Shown here one piece after another: positions 1 through 7,627 of a DNA stretch of 64,000 bases. Source of the stretch: Arthrobacter_N sp051262515 (lineage in GTDB: Bacteria > Actinomycetota > Actinomycetes > Actinomycetales > Micrococcaceae); NCBI RefSeq assembly GCF_051262515.1, contig NZ_JBIMER010000018.1, positions 1-64,000 of the forward strand. The letters run 5' to 3'. The notes under the pieces were generated by a model. That model searched no databases. It was not told the origin of the DNA and saw nothing but the letters and a program-made list of their open reading frames with translations. Position 1 is the first letter of the stretch; every line of letters starts with the position of its first letter. Both the position numbers and the translations under genes were made by a program.

Positions 1-625
1 CGCGTCCCGCCGCCTGCACCTGCACTTCCTGCACAATCCCATCGAGGTCCTGGGGGAGGACGGCAAGGTCTCCGGCATGCGCTTCGAGCGCCAGGAGCTC
101 GACGGCTCGGGCAACGTCCGCGGAACCGGCGAGATCCTGGACTACCCGTTCCAGGCCGTCTACCGCGCCATCGGATACTTCGGGTCGGCGGTGGAGGACG
201 TCGAATACGACGGCCGAACCGGCACGATCCCGAACGCCGGGGGCCGCGTCCTTGGCGCCGACGGTGTGCACGTGCCCGGGATCTACGCCACGGGTTGGAT
301 CAAGCGCGGCCCGGTCGGCCTCATCGGCCACACCAAGGGCGATGCGCTCGAGACCGTTACCCACCTGCTGTCCGATCTGGCAGAGCTGCCGCTCGCCACG
401 GATCCGGCCACGGACGCCGTCGTCGCGCTCTTGGAATCAAAGGGCATCGAATACACCACCTGGGACGGTTGGCTCGCGCTCGACGAGCACGAAAAGCAGC
501 TCGGCGCGGACGCCGCCCCCGCGCCCACGGCCAAAGGACCGGTGGTCCGCGAACGCGTAAAGGTCGTCGAGCGCGGCGCGATGGTCTCCGTCTCGCGCGG
601 CGCCACCGCCGACAGCCGGGCCTGA
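1..625 (+). CDS. Ferredoxin/adrenodoxin-type NADP+ reductase, C-terminal part
   Basis: The reading frame enters from outside the window (first full codon at base 2) and stops at 623-625, so only about the last 207 residues are present. They include a segment ending in GRVLGADGVHVPGIYATGW followed by IKRGPVGLIGHTKGDA, the block that closes the FAD and NADP sites in ferredoxin-NADP reductases of the adrenodoxin reductase type (FprA in mycobacteria). The family moves electrons between NADPH and ferredoxins through FAD in the cytoplasm. The C-terminal 40 residues are Ala/Pro/Lys-rich and probably flexible. No strong terminator hairpin follows before the ileS leader. The family assignment is firm; the physiological ferredoxin partner cannot be told. 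Confidence 0.85.
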   Translation, partial: ASRRLHLHFLHNPIEVLGEDGKVSGMRFERQELDGSGNVRGTGEILDYPFQAVYRAIGYFGSAVEDVEYDGRTGTIPNAGGRVLGADGVHVPGIYATGWIKRGPVGLIGHTKGDALETVTHLLSDLAELPLATDPATDAVVALLESKGIEYTTWDGWLALDEHEKQLGADAAPAPTAKGPVVRERVKVVERGAMVSVSRGATADSRA

Positions 626-677
626 CGCCGAACCCCGGGCAGCGGATCCGGCGGGTCGCGTCATCCGCCGGATCCGT

Positions 678-926
678 TAGACTGGACGCCATCGGCTTAG
701 ACCCGGCCATCACCGGCGAGCCTCCGGAAGAAAAGGCGCATCGTCCACCGGACGCCGCGTCCCAGTAGAACCGGACGGGTATGCCCGTCACAGCAGTCAA
801 GGAGCGGCCGCGCACCGGGATTTCCCGGGGCGCGAGCAAGCGGGGTGGTACCGCGCGGACCGGCGACCGACAGCCGGGACACGTCCCCGCATCGAGTACA
901 CGCAGCGTCCCCCGGGACGCCGACCG
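678..926 (+). promoter_or_regulatory. T-box riboswitch (tRNA-Ile sensor) leader of ileS
   Basis: A -10-like TAGACT lies at 678-683, and the leader after it carries the T-box hallmarks: a short Stem I region with the block acccggccATCaccgg whose ATC (709-711) is the isoleucine specifier, a hairpin gacgggt...cccgtc at 774-789, and the T-box sequence GGGTGGTACCGCG at 843-855, which pairs with the uncharged tRNA 3' end. A GC hairpin (gcgtccc/gggacgc, 905-920) sits just before the start codon and there is no terminator with a U-run. This fits the actinobacterial ileS T-boxes that control translation initiation rather than termination. Uncharged tRNA-Ile should raise ileS expression. Confidence 0.9.
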
Positions 927-944
927 ATGCCAGGACTGCCGCAG

Positions 945-3900
945 ATGACCAAGTACCCCAAGGCTTCCACCGATCCGCAGGCCACCACGGCCGCCTCGCC
1001 CCGCTTCCCCGAGATCGAGGAGCGCGTCCTGGGGTATTGGGCCGCGGACGCGACGTTCCAGGCGTCGATCGACCAGCGCGAGGCCGGCGACAACGAGTTC
1101 GTCTTCTACGACGGCCCGCCCTTCGCCAACGGCCTGCCGCACTACGGGCACCTGCTCACCGGCTACGTCAAGGACCTGGTGGCGCGCTACCAGACCCAAC
1201 GCGGCCACAAGGTGGAGCGGCGCTTCGGCTGGGACACCCACGGTCTGCCGGCGGAGCTGGAGGCCATGAAACAGCTCGGCATGACGGACAAGCAGCAGAT
1301 CGAGGCCATGGGCATCGACAAGTTCAACGACGCCTGCCGCTCCTCCGTCATGAAGTACGCCGACGAATGGCAGGAGTACGTGACCCGCCAGGCGCGCTGG
1401 GTGGACTTCGAGAACGACTACAAGACGCTCAACGTCGAGTACATGGAATCGGTCATCTGGGCCTTCAAGGAACTCCACACCAAGGGACTCACGTACCAGG
1501 GCTTCCGCGTCCTTCCGTATTGCTGGAAGGACGAGACGCCGCTGTCCAACCACGAACTGCGCATGGACGACGACGTCTACAAGAGCCGGCAGGACCAGAC
1601 GGTCACCGTCACGTTCCCCCTTCGGGCGGGGGAGTCCGACGTCTCGCGTGAGCTGGCCGGAGTCCTCGCGCTGGCGTGGACGACGACACCCTGGACGCTG
1701 CCCACGAACGCGGCACTCGCCGTCGGACCCGACGTCGAATACTCCGTGGTGCCCATCGGTCCGGACGGCGTCAAGGCCTCGGCCACGGAGTTCGACGCCG
1801 GAGCGCGCTTCCTGATCGCCAAGGACCTCGTCGGCAACTACGCGAAGGACCTCGGCTATGCGGACGCCGGGGCAGCCGCCGCCGCGGTCACGTCCACCCA
1901 CACGGGCTCTACCCTGGCCGGCATCGCGTACGAGCCCCTCTGGGACACGTTCGCGGAAGACGAAATGTACGGGATGGAGAATGCCTACCAAATCCTCGTG
2001 GCGGACTACGTCACGACCACCGACGGCACGGGAATCGTCCACCAGGCACCCGCCTACGGCGAGGACGACCAGGCCGTCTGCGAGGCCAACGGCATCCCCG
2101 TGGTCCTGTCGGTCGACGAGGGCGCGCGCTTCCTCCCGATGTTCGCGGGCGGGCCGCTGGACTCGATCGTGGGCGTGCAGGTCTTCGACGCCAACAAGAC
2201 CATCACGAACGTGCTGCGTGCCGACGGCCGGCTGGTCCGCCAAGCCAGCTACGAACACAGCTACCCGCACTGCTGGCGCTGCCGCAACCCGTTGATCTAC
2301 CGCGCCGTCTCCTCCTGGTACGTGCAGGTCACCGCCATCAAGGACCGCATGGTCGAACTCAACCAGGGAATCAACTGGATCCCGGGCAACGTCAAGGACG
2401 GCCAGTTCGGCAAGTGGCTCTCCAACGCACGCGACTGGTCCATCAGCCGCAACCGCTACTGGGGATCTCCGATCCCCGTCTGGGAGTCCGACAATCCCGA
2501 ATTCCCGCGTCGCGACGTCTATGGATCGCTCGCGGAGATCAAGGCGGACTTCGGCCGCCTGCCGCTGAACGACGCCGGTGAGGTCGACCTGCACCGCCCG
2601 TTCATCGACGACCTCGTGCGGCCCAACCCCGACGACCCCACCGGCCAATCCACGATGCGCCGCGTCGAGGACGTCCTGGACGTCTGGTTCGACTCCGGAT
2701 CGATGCCGTACGCGCAGGTCCACTACCCCATGGAGAACAAGGGCTGGTTCGAGTCGCACAACCCGGCGGACTTCATCGTCGAGTACATCGGGCAGACGCG
2801 CGGCTGGTTCTACACCATGCATGTGCTGTCCACCGCGCTGTTCGACCGCCCCGCGTTCACGAACGTCATCAGCCATGGGATCGTGCTGGGTTCCGACGGC
2901 CAGAAGATGTCCAAGTCGCTGCGGAACTACCCGGACGTCAACGAGGTCCTGGACCGCGACGGCTCCGACGCCATGCGGTGGTTCCTGATGGCCTCGCCGA
3001 TCCTGCGCGGTGGCAACCTGGTGGTCACCGAGCAGGGCATCCGCGAGGGCGTTCGGCAGGTGCTGCTTCCGATGTGGAACGTCTGGCACTTCTTCAGCCT
3101 CTACACCAACGCCGCGTCCAACGGCTCGGGATACGAGGCGAAGGCCCGCTACGAGTCGACCGATCCGCTGGACCGCTACATGCTCGCCGCCACCGGGGAC
3201 CTCGTTCGCGAGGCCACCACCGCGTTGGACGCGTACGACATCTCCGACGCGTGCGACGCCGTCCGCCGTTACATGGACACGTTGACCAACTGGTACGTGC
3301 GCCGTTCCCGCCAGCGCTTCTTCGAGGAGGACGGGCAGGCGTTCGACGTCCTGTACACCTGTCTGGAAACGCTGTGCCGCGTCGCGGCCCCGCTGTTGCC
3401 GCTGGCCACCGAGGAAATCTGGCGCGGTCTCACGGCCGGCCGATCCGTGCACCTCGCGGACTGGCCGGACGCCTCCGTGTTCCCGCGCAACGAGGAACTG
3501 GTTGAGCGCATGGAGCTCACCCGCCGGGTCTGCTCCGTGGGCTCGTCCCTGCGCAAGGGCGCGAGCCTCCGCGTGCGCCTGCCGCTGGGCGGGATGACCG
3601 TGGTCGCCGAGGGAGCCCGGGACCTGGAGGGAACCTTCGCGTCCATCATCGCGGACGAACTGAACCTGCGCTCGGTCACCTTCCTGGACGCGAAAGAGGC
3701 CGACGCCGGCGAATTCGGCATCAGCCAGAGGCTCGTCGTCAACGCCCGCGCGGCCGGACCGCGGCTCGGCAAGGGCGTACAGCAGGCCATCAAGGGATCG
3801 AAGTCCGGCGACTGGTCGGTTGACGCCGACGGCGCGGTCGTCTCCGGCGGGCTGGCCCTCGAGCCCCACGAGTACAGCCTCGAGACGGTCGTCGAACAAT

Positions 3901-4250
3901 CGACCGACGGCGCGTCGATCGCGGCGGCCGTTCTGTCCGGCGGCGGCTTCGTGGTGTTGGACACCCAGGTCACCGACGAGCTCGCGGCCGAGGGGCTGGC
4001 GCGCGACATGGTGCGCAGCATCCAGCAGGCGCGCAAGGACGCGGACCTTGCGGTCAGCGACCGGATCCGCACGGTCATCCACGCCGACGCCGCAACCGTC
4101 GCGGCGCTGCACGCCAACGCGAATCTCATCAAGACGGAAACACTGACCGTGGGACTGGTGCTCGAGGAAATCTCCGGCCCCGTGCGCATCGACTTGGAAA
4201 CCGTCGCGGCCGCCGAGGCCGCACTCACCGGATTGGATACCAACAAGTGA
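945..4250 (+). CDS. ileS: Isoleucyl-tRNA synthetase
   Basis: Class I synthetase that charges tRNA-Ile with isoleucine. The HIGH-type motif HYGH is at residues 66-69 and KMSKS near 654. Between them lies the editing domain, and the C-terminus has an anticodon-binding helical domain. At about 1,100 residues it is the long form usual in actinobacteria. I prefer the ATG at 945 because an AGGA sits 9 bases upstream and MTKYPKAS resembles family N-termini; an in-frame ATG at 927 would add MPGLPQ and lacks a ribosome-binding site. It is controlled by the upstream T-box and its stop overlaps the folC start (GTGA), so ileS, folC, the DUF4233 gene and perhaps ndk are co-transcribed. Confidence 0.97.
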   Translation: MTKYPKASTDPQATTAASPRFPEIEERVLGYWAADATFQASIDQREAGDNEFVFYDGPPFANGLPHYGHLLTGYVKDLVARYQTQRGHKVERRFGWDTHGLPAELEAMKQLGMTDKQQIEAMGIDKFNDACRSSVMKYADEWQEYVTRQARWVDFENDYKTLNVEYMESVIWAFKELHTKGLTYQGFRVLPYCWKDETPLSNHELRMDDDVYKSRQDQTVTVTFPLRAGESDVSRELAGVLALAWTTTPWTLPTNAALAVGPDVEYSVVPIGPDGVKASATEFDAGARFLIAKDLVGNYAKDLGYADAGAAAAAVTSTHTGSTLAGIAYEPLWDTFAEDEMYGMENAYQILVADYVTTTDGTGIVHQAPAYGEDDQAVCEANGIPVVLSVDEGARFLPMFAGGPLDSIVGVQVFDANKTITNVLRADGRLVRQASYEHSYPHCWRCRNPLIYRAVSSWYVQVTAIKDRMVELNQGINWIPGNVKDGQFGKWLSNARDWSISRNRYWGSPIPVWESDNPEFPRRDVYGSLAEIKADFGRLPLNDAGEVDLHRPFIDDLVRPNPDDPTGQSTMRRVEDVLDVWFDSGSMPYAQVHYPMENKGWFESHNPADFIVEYIGQTRGWFYTMHVLSTALFDRPAFTNVISHGIVLGSDGQKMSKSLRNYPDVNEVLDRDGSDAMRWFLMASPILRGGNLVVTEQGIREGVRQVLLPMWNVWHFFSLYTNAASNGSGYEAKARYESTDPLDRYMLAATGDLVREATTALDAYDISDACDAVRRYMDTLTNWYVRRSRQRFFEEDGQAFDVLYTCLETLCRVAAPLLPLATEEIWRGLTAGRSVHLADWPDASVFPRNEELVERMELTRRVCSVGSSLRKGASLRVRLPLGGMTVVAEGARDLEGTFASIIADELNLRSVTFLDAKEADAGEFGISQRLVVNARAAGPRLGKGVQQAIKGSKSGDWSVDADGAVVSGGLALEPHEYSLETVVEQSTDGASIAAAVLSGGGFVVLDTQVTDELAAEGLARDMVRSIQQARKDADLAVSDRIRTVIHADAATVAALHANANLIKTETLTVGLVLEEISGPVRIDLETVAAAEAALTGLDTNK

Positions 4251-5605
4251 CCAACATCGACGAATTTTCCGTGGAGAGCGTCTACGCGGAACTCCTGGGA
4301 AGGGCACCGGAGAACAAGATCGAACCCCGCATGGAACCGATGTTCCGTGTGATGGAGATCCTCGGTGAGCCGAACAAGGCGTTTCCGATCATCCACGTCA
4401 CCGGGACCAACGGAAAGACGTCCACCGCGCGGATCCTCGAATCGCTGCTGCTCGCCCACGGCCTGCGGACGGGCCGATACACCAGCCCGCACCTCTCGAA
4501 GGTCACGGAGCGGATCAGCATCGACGGCGAACCGGTCGACGACGAGACCTTCGTGCGCATCTGGGACGAGATCCGCCCCTACCTGCGGATCGTGGACGGG
4601 GAGTTGGAGGCACGCGGCGAAAACCGGCTCACGTATTTCGAGGCGGTGACCGTGCTCGCCTTCGCCGTCTTCGCGGACACCCCGGTGGACGTCGCCGTGA
4701 TCGAGGTGGGTCTCGGCGGCATCACCGACGCGACCAACGTCGGCGACGGCCAAGTGGCCGTCGTGACCCCCATCTCCCTGGACCACACGGAGCTGCTGGG
4801 AGACAGGGTCGAGGACATCGCCGCCGAGAAATCCGGCATCGTCAAGCCCGGCGGATTCCTCGTCAGCTCCGCGCAGCCGCCGGCCGCCGCGCAGGTGCTC
4901 CTCGAAGCAGCGCGTGGCAAGGACGTCCCCTTCCGATTCGAGGGCGTCGAATTCGGCGTCGAGGAGCGCACGCTTGCCGTGGGGGGTCAGCTTCTCGCCA
5001 TCCGCGGACTGGCCGGGCGCTATGCCGACCTGCAACTGCCGCTGCACGGCGCCCATCAGGCGCAAAACGCCGCCGTCGCGGTCGCCGCTTTGGAGGCGTT
5101 CCTCGGTGGAGGCGAGAAGCCGTTGGACATCGAGCTGGTCCGCGAGGGCTTCGCGAACGCCGCCTCGCCCGGCCGGCTCGAGGTCGTGCGCACCGCACCG
5201 ACCGCGATCGTCGACGCCGGCCACAACCCGGAGGGGCTGCGCGTGAGCGCGGAGGCGGTCAAGGAGGCCTTTGGCTTCAGCAAGCTGGTCCTCGTGGTGG
5301 GCATCCTGCGCGACAAGGACGCGCCGGCGATGCTCGCCGAACTGCGCGCCCAGTACGGCGAGCTGGTCGAGGACATCTGCCTGACCCAGTCGACGTCGCC
5401 GCGGGCGATCCCCGCGGGGGAACTGGGGGAGATGGCCATCGAGGCCGGATTCCCGGAGGGCGACCTGTACGTCACGGAGCGGCTCGACGACGCCCTGGAG
5501 TGGGCAGTCGGCCGCGCCGAGGCCACCGAGGACTTCGGCGGCGGAATCCTGGTCACCGGCTCCATCACCGTGGTGGCCGAGGCCCGAACACTGTTGGGGA
5601 GCTAG
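4247..5605 (+). CDS. folC: Bifunctional dihydrofolate synthase / folylpolyglutamate synthase
   Basis: Mur-ligase-like ATP-dependent enzyme that adds glutamate to dihydropteroate and extends the polyglutamate tail of folates. The ATP-binding loop VTGTNGKTS is at residues 51-59. The GLGGITDATN segment near 160 and a C-terminal domain containing DAGHNPEG near 325 are typical of FolC. At 452 residues it has normal length. It starts with GTG at 4247, overlapping the ileS stop by 4 bases, which implies translational coupling. It is followed 4 bases later by a DUF4233 gene, a pairing I recognise from other actinobacteria. Confidence 0.96.
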   Translation: MTNIDEFSVESVYAELLGRAPENKIEPRMEPMFRVMEILGEPNKAFPIIHVTGTNGKTSTARILESLLLAHGLRTGRYTSPHLSKVTERISIDGEPVDDETFVRIWDEIRPYLRIVDGELEARGENRLTYFEAVTVLAFAVFADTPVDVAVIEVGLGGITDATNVGDGQVAVVTPISLDHTELLGDRVEDIAAEKSGIVKPGGFLVSSAQPPAAAQVLLEAARGKDVPFRFEGVEFGVEERTLAVGGQLLAIRGLAGRYADLQLPLHGAHQAQNAAVAVAALEAFLGGGEKPLDIELVREGFANAASPGRLEVVRTAPTAIVDAGHNPEGLRVSAEAVKEAFGFSKLVLVVGILRDKDAPAMLAELRAQYGELVEDICLTQSTSPRAIPAGELGEMAIEAGFPEGDLYVTERLDDALEWAVGRAEATEDFGGGILVTGSITVVAEARTLLGS

Positions 5606-5609
5606 CGGC

Positions 5610-6089
5610 ATGGCACGCATGACCAGGGCACAGCGCGAATGGCGGCCCGGGCAGAAGAGGAAACGGCGCTCGATCCGGGTGATGTTCGCCTCGACCGTCC
5701 TGACGCTCGAGGCCTTCGTGGTGCTGTTCGCGACGCTCGGCGTGTTCGGCCTGTACCGGGACCGTTTCGCCCCGGCGCTGACCCTCTCGGCCGGCGTCGG
5801 ACTGGCGGTCGTCTGCATCCTCACGTGCGCGCTGCTGCGGCGGCCGTTGGGCTACTGGATCGGCTGGGCGATCCAGATCGTCCTCATCATGGCGGGATTC
5901 GTCGAGCCGCTGATGTTCGTCGTGGGCATCCTTTTCGCGTGCACCTGGTGGTACGCGGTCGCCAAGGGACGATCGATGGACCTCGAGAATGCCCGACGCG
6001 ACCGCGAGCAGGAGCGCTGGGAGGCACGGAACACCGGTCCGGCGGACGGCTCCGCGCCGCCAGCGGGCGGTCGCCCCGTCGCAGACTAG
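5610..6089 (+). CDS. DUF4233 family membrane protein
   Basis: 159-residue protein with a basic N-terminus (MARMTRAQREWRPGQKRKRRS) and about four hydrophobic segments between residues 25 and 115 (VMFASTVLTLEAFVVLF; LTLSAGVGLAVVCILTC; LGYWIGWAIQIVLIMAGF; LMFVVGILFACTWWYAVA), then a charged cytoplasmic tail rich in Arg/Glu. This matches the DUF4233 family, usually found directly after folC in actinobacteria. Function is unknown. It lies 4 bases after folC and should be in the same operon. Confidence 0.85.
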   Translation: MARMTRAQREWRPGQKRKRRSIRVMFASTVLTLEAFVVLFATLGVFGLYRDRFAPALTLSAGVGLAVVCILTCALLRRPLGYWIGWAIQIVLIMAGFVEPLMFVVGILFACTWWYAVAKGRSMDLENARRDREQERWEARNTGPADGSAPPAGGRPVAD

Positions 6090-6092
6090 ACT
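6087..6092 (+). promoter_or_regulatory. Possible -10 element for ndk
   Basis: TAGACT overlaps the stop codon of the DUF4233 gene and lies about 48 bases before the ndk start. The same hexamer precedes ileS and obgE in this window. No convincing -35 was seen, so ndk may have its own promoter as well as read-through from folC. Confidence 0.3.
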
Positions 6093-6139
6093 TGAATCCG
6101 CACACCTTCCCGACCACACACCACCGAAGGAGCACACCC

Positions 6140-6556
6140 TTGTCCACTGAACGGACCCTGGTTCTCATCAAGCCCGACGGCGTCAAGCGCCAGCTCACCG
6201 GCACCATCCTGGCCCGCATCGAGGCCAAGGGCTACGGCCTCGTGGGGCTCAAGCAGGTTTCGGCCACCCGCGAGCTGCTCGAGGCCCACTACGAGGAGCA
6301 CGTCGGCAAGCCGTTCTACGAGCCGCTGGTCGAGTTCATGCTCTCCGGACCGCTTGTCGCCGCCGTCTTCGAGGGCGACCGTGTCATCGAGGGCTTCCGC
6401 TCCCTGGCCGGCACCACCGACCCGACCACCGCGGCCCCCGGCACCATCCGCGGCGATCTCGGCCGCGACTGGGGCCTGAAGGTGCAGCAGAACCTGGTCC
6501 ACGGTTCGGACTCCGCCGAATCCGCGGCCCGCGAGATCGGCATCTGGTTCGCCTAA
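6140..6556 (+). CDS. ndk: Nucleoside-diphosphate kinase
   Basis: 138-residue enzyme that equilibrates nucleoside di- and triphosphates by transferring the gamma phosphate through a phosphohistidine. The N-terminal ERTLVLIKPDGVKR and the active-site block NLVHGSDSAESA (catalytic His121) are diagnostic. The start is TTG at 6140, preceded by gaaggag with good spacing; the frame is open further upstream but family length fixes this start. It is the last gene of the ileS-folC-DUF4233 run and is closed by a strong terminator. Confidence 0.97.
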   Translation: MSTERTLVLIKPDGVKRQLTGTILARIEAKGYGLVGLKQVSATRELLEAHYEEHVGKPFYEPLVEFMLSGPLVAAVFEGDRVIEGFRSLAGTTDPTTAAPGTIRGDLGRDWGLKVQQNLVHGSDSAESAAREIGIWFA

Positions 6557-6563
6557 CGACAAC

Positions 6564-6607
6564 AGAGAGGGAACGACGCCGGTGCGCACCGGCGTCGTTC
6601 CCTCTCT
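6564..6607. terminator. Bidirectional intrinsic terminator between ndk and the VKOR gene
   Basis: A perfect 44-base palindrome beginning agagagggaacgacgccgg folds into a very stable hairpin between two convergent genes. It sits 8 bases after the ndk stop and 17 bases before the end of the opposite-strand gene, so it can serve both. Confidence 0.9.
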
Positions 6608-6623
6608 TTATGCGCGGGCGAAC

Positions 6624-7214
6624 CTAGCCGACGAAGACGTTCATGAAACGGAAGAAAACGGACGCCGCGCACAGCACGAGAAGCAATGCGACCACGACCC
6701 AGGACCACTCCCGGGCCGCGCGGCGCAATCCGGTCCCCGCGGGCAGCACGCCGGCGTCGATGTTGCGGGCCGTGGTGTAGACGAACAGCGGCACCACCAT
6801 GGCCCAGACCACCATGCAGTAGAGGCACAGGATGTTGATGTCGTACAGCGCTTGGGACCAGAGCCACACGCAGAACACGAACGCGAGCGTGATGCCGGCC
6901 TGGAACGCGATCCACCACCACGCGGCCAGGCGCGCGCCCGCCAGCAGGGCCGCGCCGGTGGTCACGACCACCGCGAACCCCGCGATGCCGATCAAGGGGT
7001 TGGGGAATCCGAACAGCGACGCCTGCCACGACTCCATCACCCGGCCGCAGGACACCCACGGGTTGATGTCGCAACTGGTGACGTGCCCGGGGTTCCGATA
7101 GAGCGCCAGGCGTTCCAGAACCAGAACGGCCGAGGCGATCCACGCCACGGTGCCGGCGAGGAGGAGCAACGTGCCGAATCCCCGGCTCGTCTCCGTGTTC
7201 TCCGGCTGTGGCAC
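6624..7214 (-). CDS. Vitamin K epoxide reductase (VKOR) family membrane protein
   Basis: 196-residue inner-membrane protein with five likely transmembrane segments. It has the VKOR cysteine pairs: Cys48 and Cys56 in the loop region (VTSCDINPWVSCGRVM) and the redox CxxC at Cys130-Cys133 (ILCLYCMVVW). Bacterial VKOR proteins reoxidise a DsbA-like partner and pass electrons to quinone, so it probably supports disulfide formation in exported proteins. No DsbA-like gene lies beside it. It is monocistronic, convergent with ndk and divergent from rne. Confidence 0.92.
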   Translation of the reverse strand: MPQPENTETSRGFGTLLLLAGTVAWIASAVLVLERLALYRNPGHVTSCDINPWVSCGRVMESWQASLFGFPNPLIGIAGFAVVVTTGAALLAGARLAAWWWIAFQAGITLAFVFCVWLWSQALYDINILCLYCMVVWAMVVPLFVYTTARNIDAGVLPAGTGLRRAAREWSWVVVALLLVLCAASVFFRFMNVFVG

Positions 7215-7267
7215 ATGGACTCCTCGGTGGGGCCGGCGGTCGGGCCGGACGGTGGTTGCTCACGATG

Positions 7268-7273
7268 ATTCTA
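7268..7273 (-). promoter_or_regulatory. Possible -10 element for the VKOR gene
   Basis: Read on the minus strand the sequence is TAGAAT, 53 bases upstream of the VKOR start. The -35 region is weak, so this is tentative. Confidence 0.3.
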
Positions 7274-7299
7274 GGCCGCTTCCGCGGCGCGCTTCGCCC

Positions 7300-7627
7300 G
7301 GTGTGAGAAGATGAAAGCGGTCGGTCGAGGATCCACAGTCCCCGTCCGGCCCAGCGACAGGCTTCCCAGCCCGCGGGCGATGGATCATTTCACGGTGCCG
7401 GAACACGGCATCGCTTGAAGACCGCCGACGGTCGCCGCAACGTAAAGCGGCTTGCCGGGAAAAGCGCCGCTGGTCCACCGGGACGTCCGCACCCCTCAAT
7501 GACGGTGCACCTCGGCGGATAGCACACTGACTTCCGGGAACGGGATGGCCGCAAGGCTCCGTTCCCGAACTGAGCACCCGGCGGGCCCTGCTGTGGAGGA
7601 ACTCCCCGGGTAGGAGTATGGCCTTTC
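7300..7627 (+). promoter_or_regulatory. Long structured 5' leader region of the RNase E/G gene
   Basis: The 413-base gap between the divergent VKOR gene and rne has no coding potential that I trust. On the rne side it contains several stems: GACCG/CGGTC near 7423-7436, GCCGC/GCGGC near 7435-7452, and a strong hairpin at 7535-7567 (CGGGAACGG pairing with CCGTTCCCG) whose inner stem GCC/GGC is closed by a GCAA tetraloop. A ribosome-binding site (taggag, 7611-7616) follows. This could be a self-regulatory leader like the one upstream of E. coli rne, but no homology to that element is claimed and the transcription start is not fixed. Confidence 0.45.

Noticed and set aside
357..4307. A 1,316-residue open frame on the minus strand across ileS
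   Set aside because: It mirrors ileS codon structure in a high-GC region, has Arg/Val/Gly-biased composition with no recognisable domain, and conflicts with an unambiguous essential gene.
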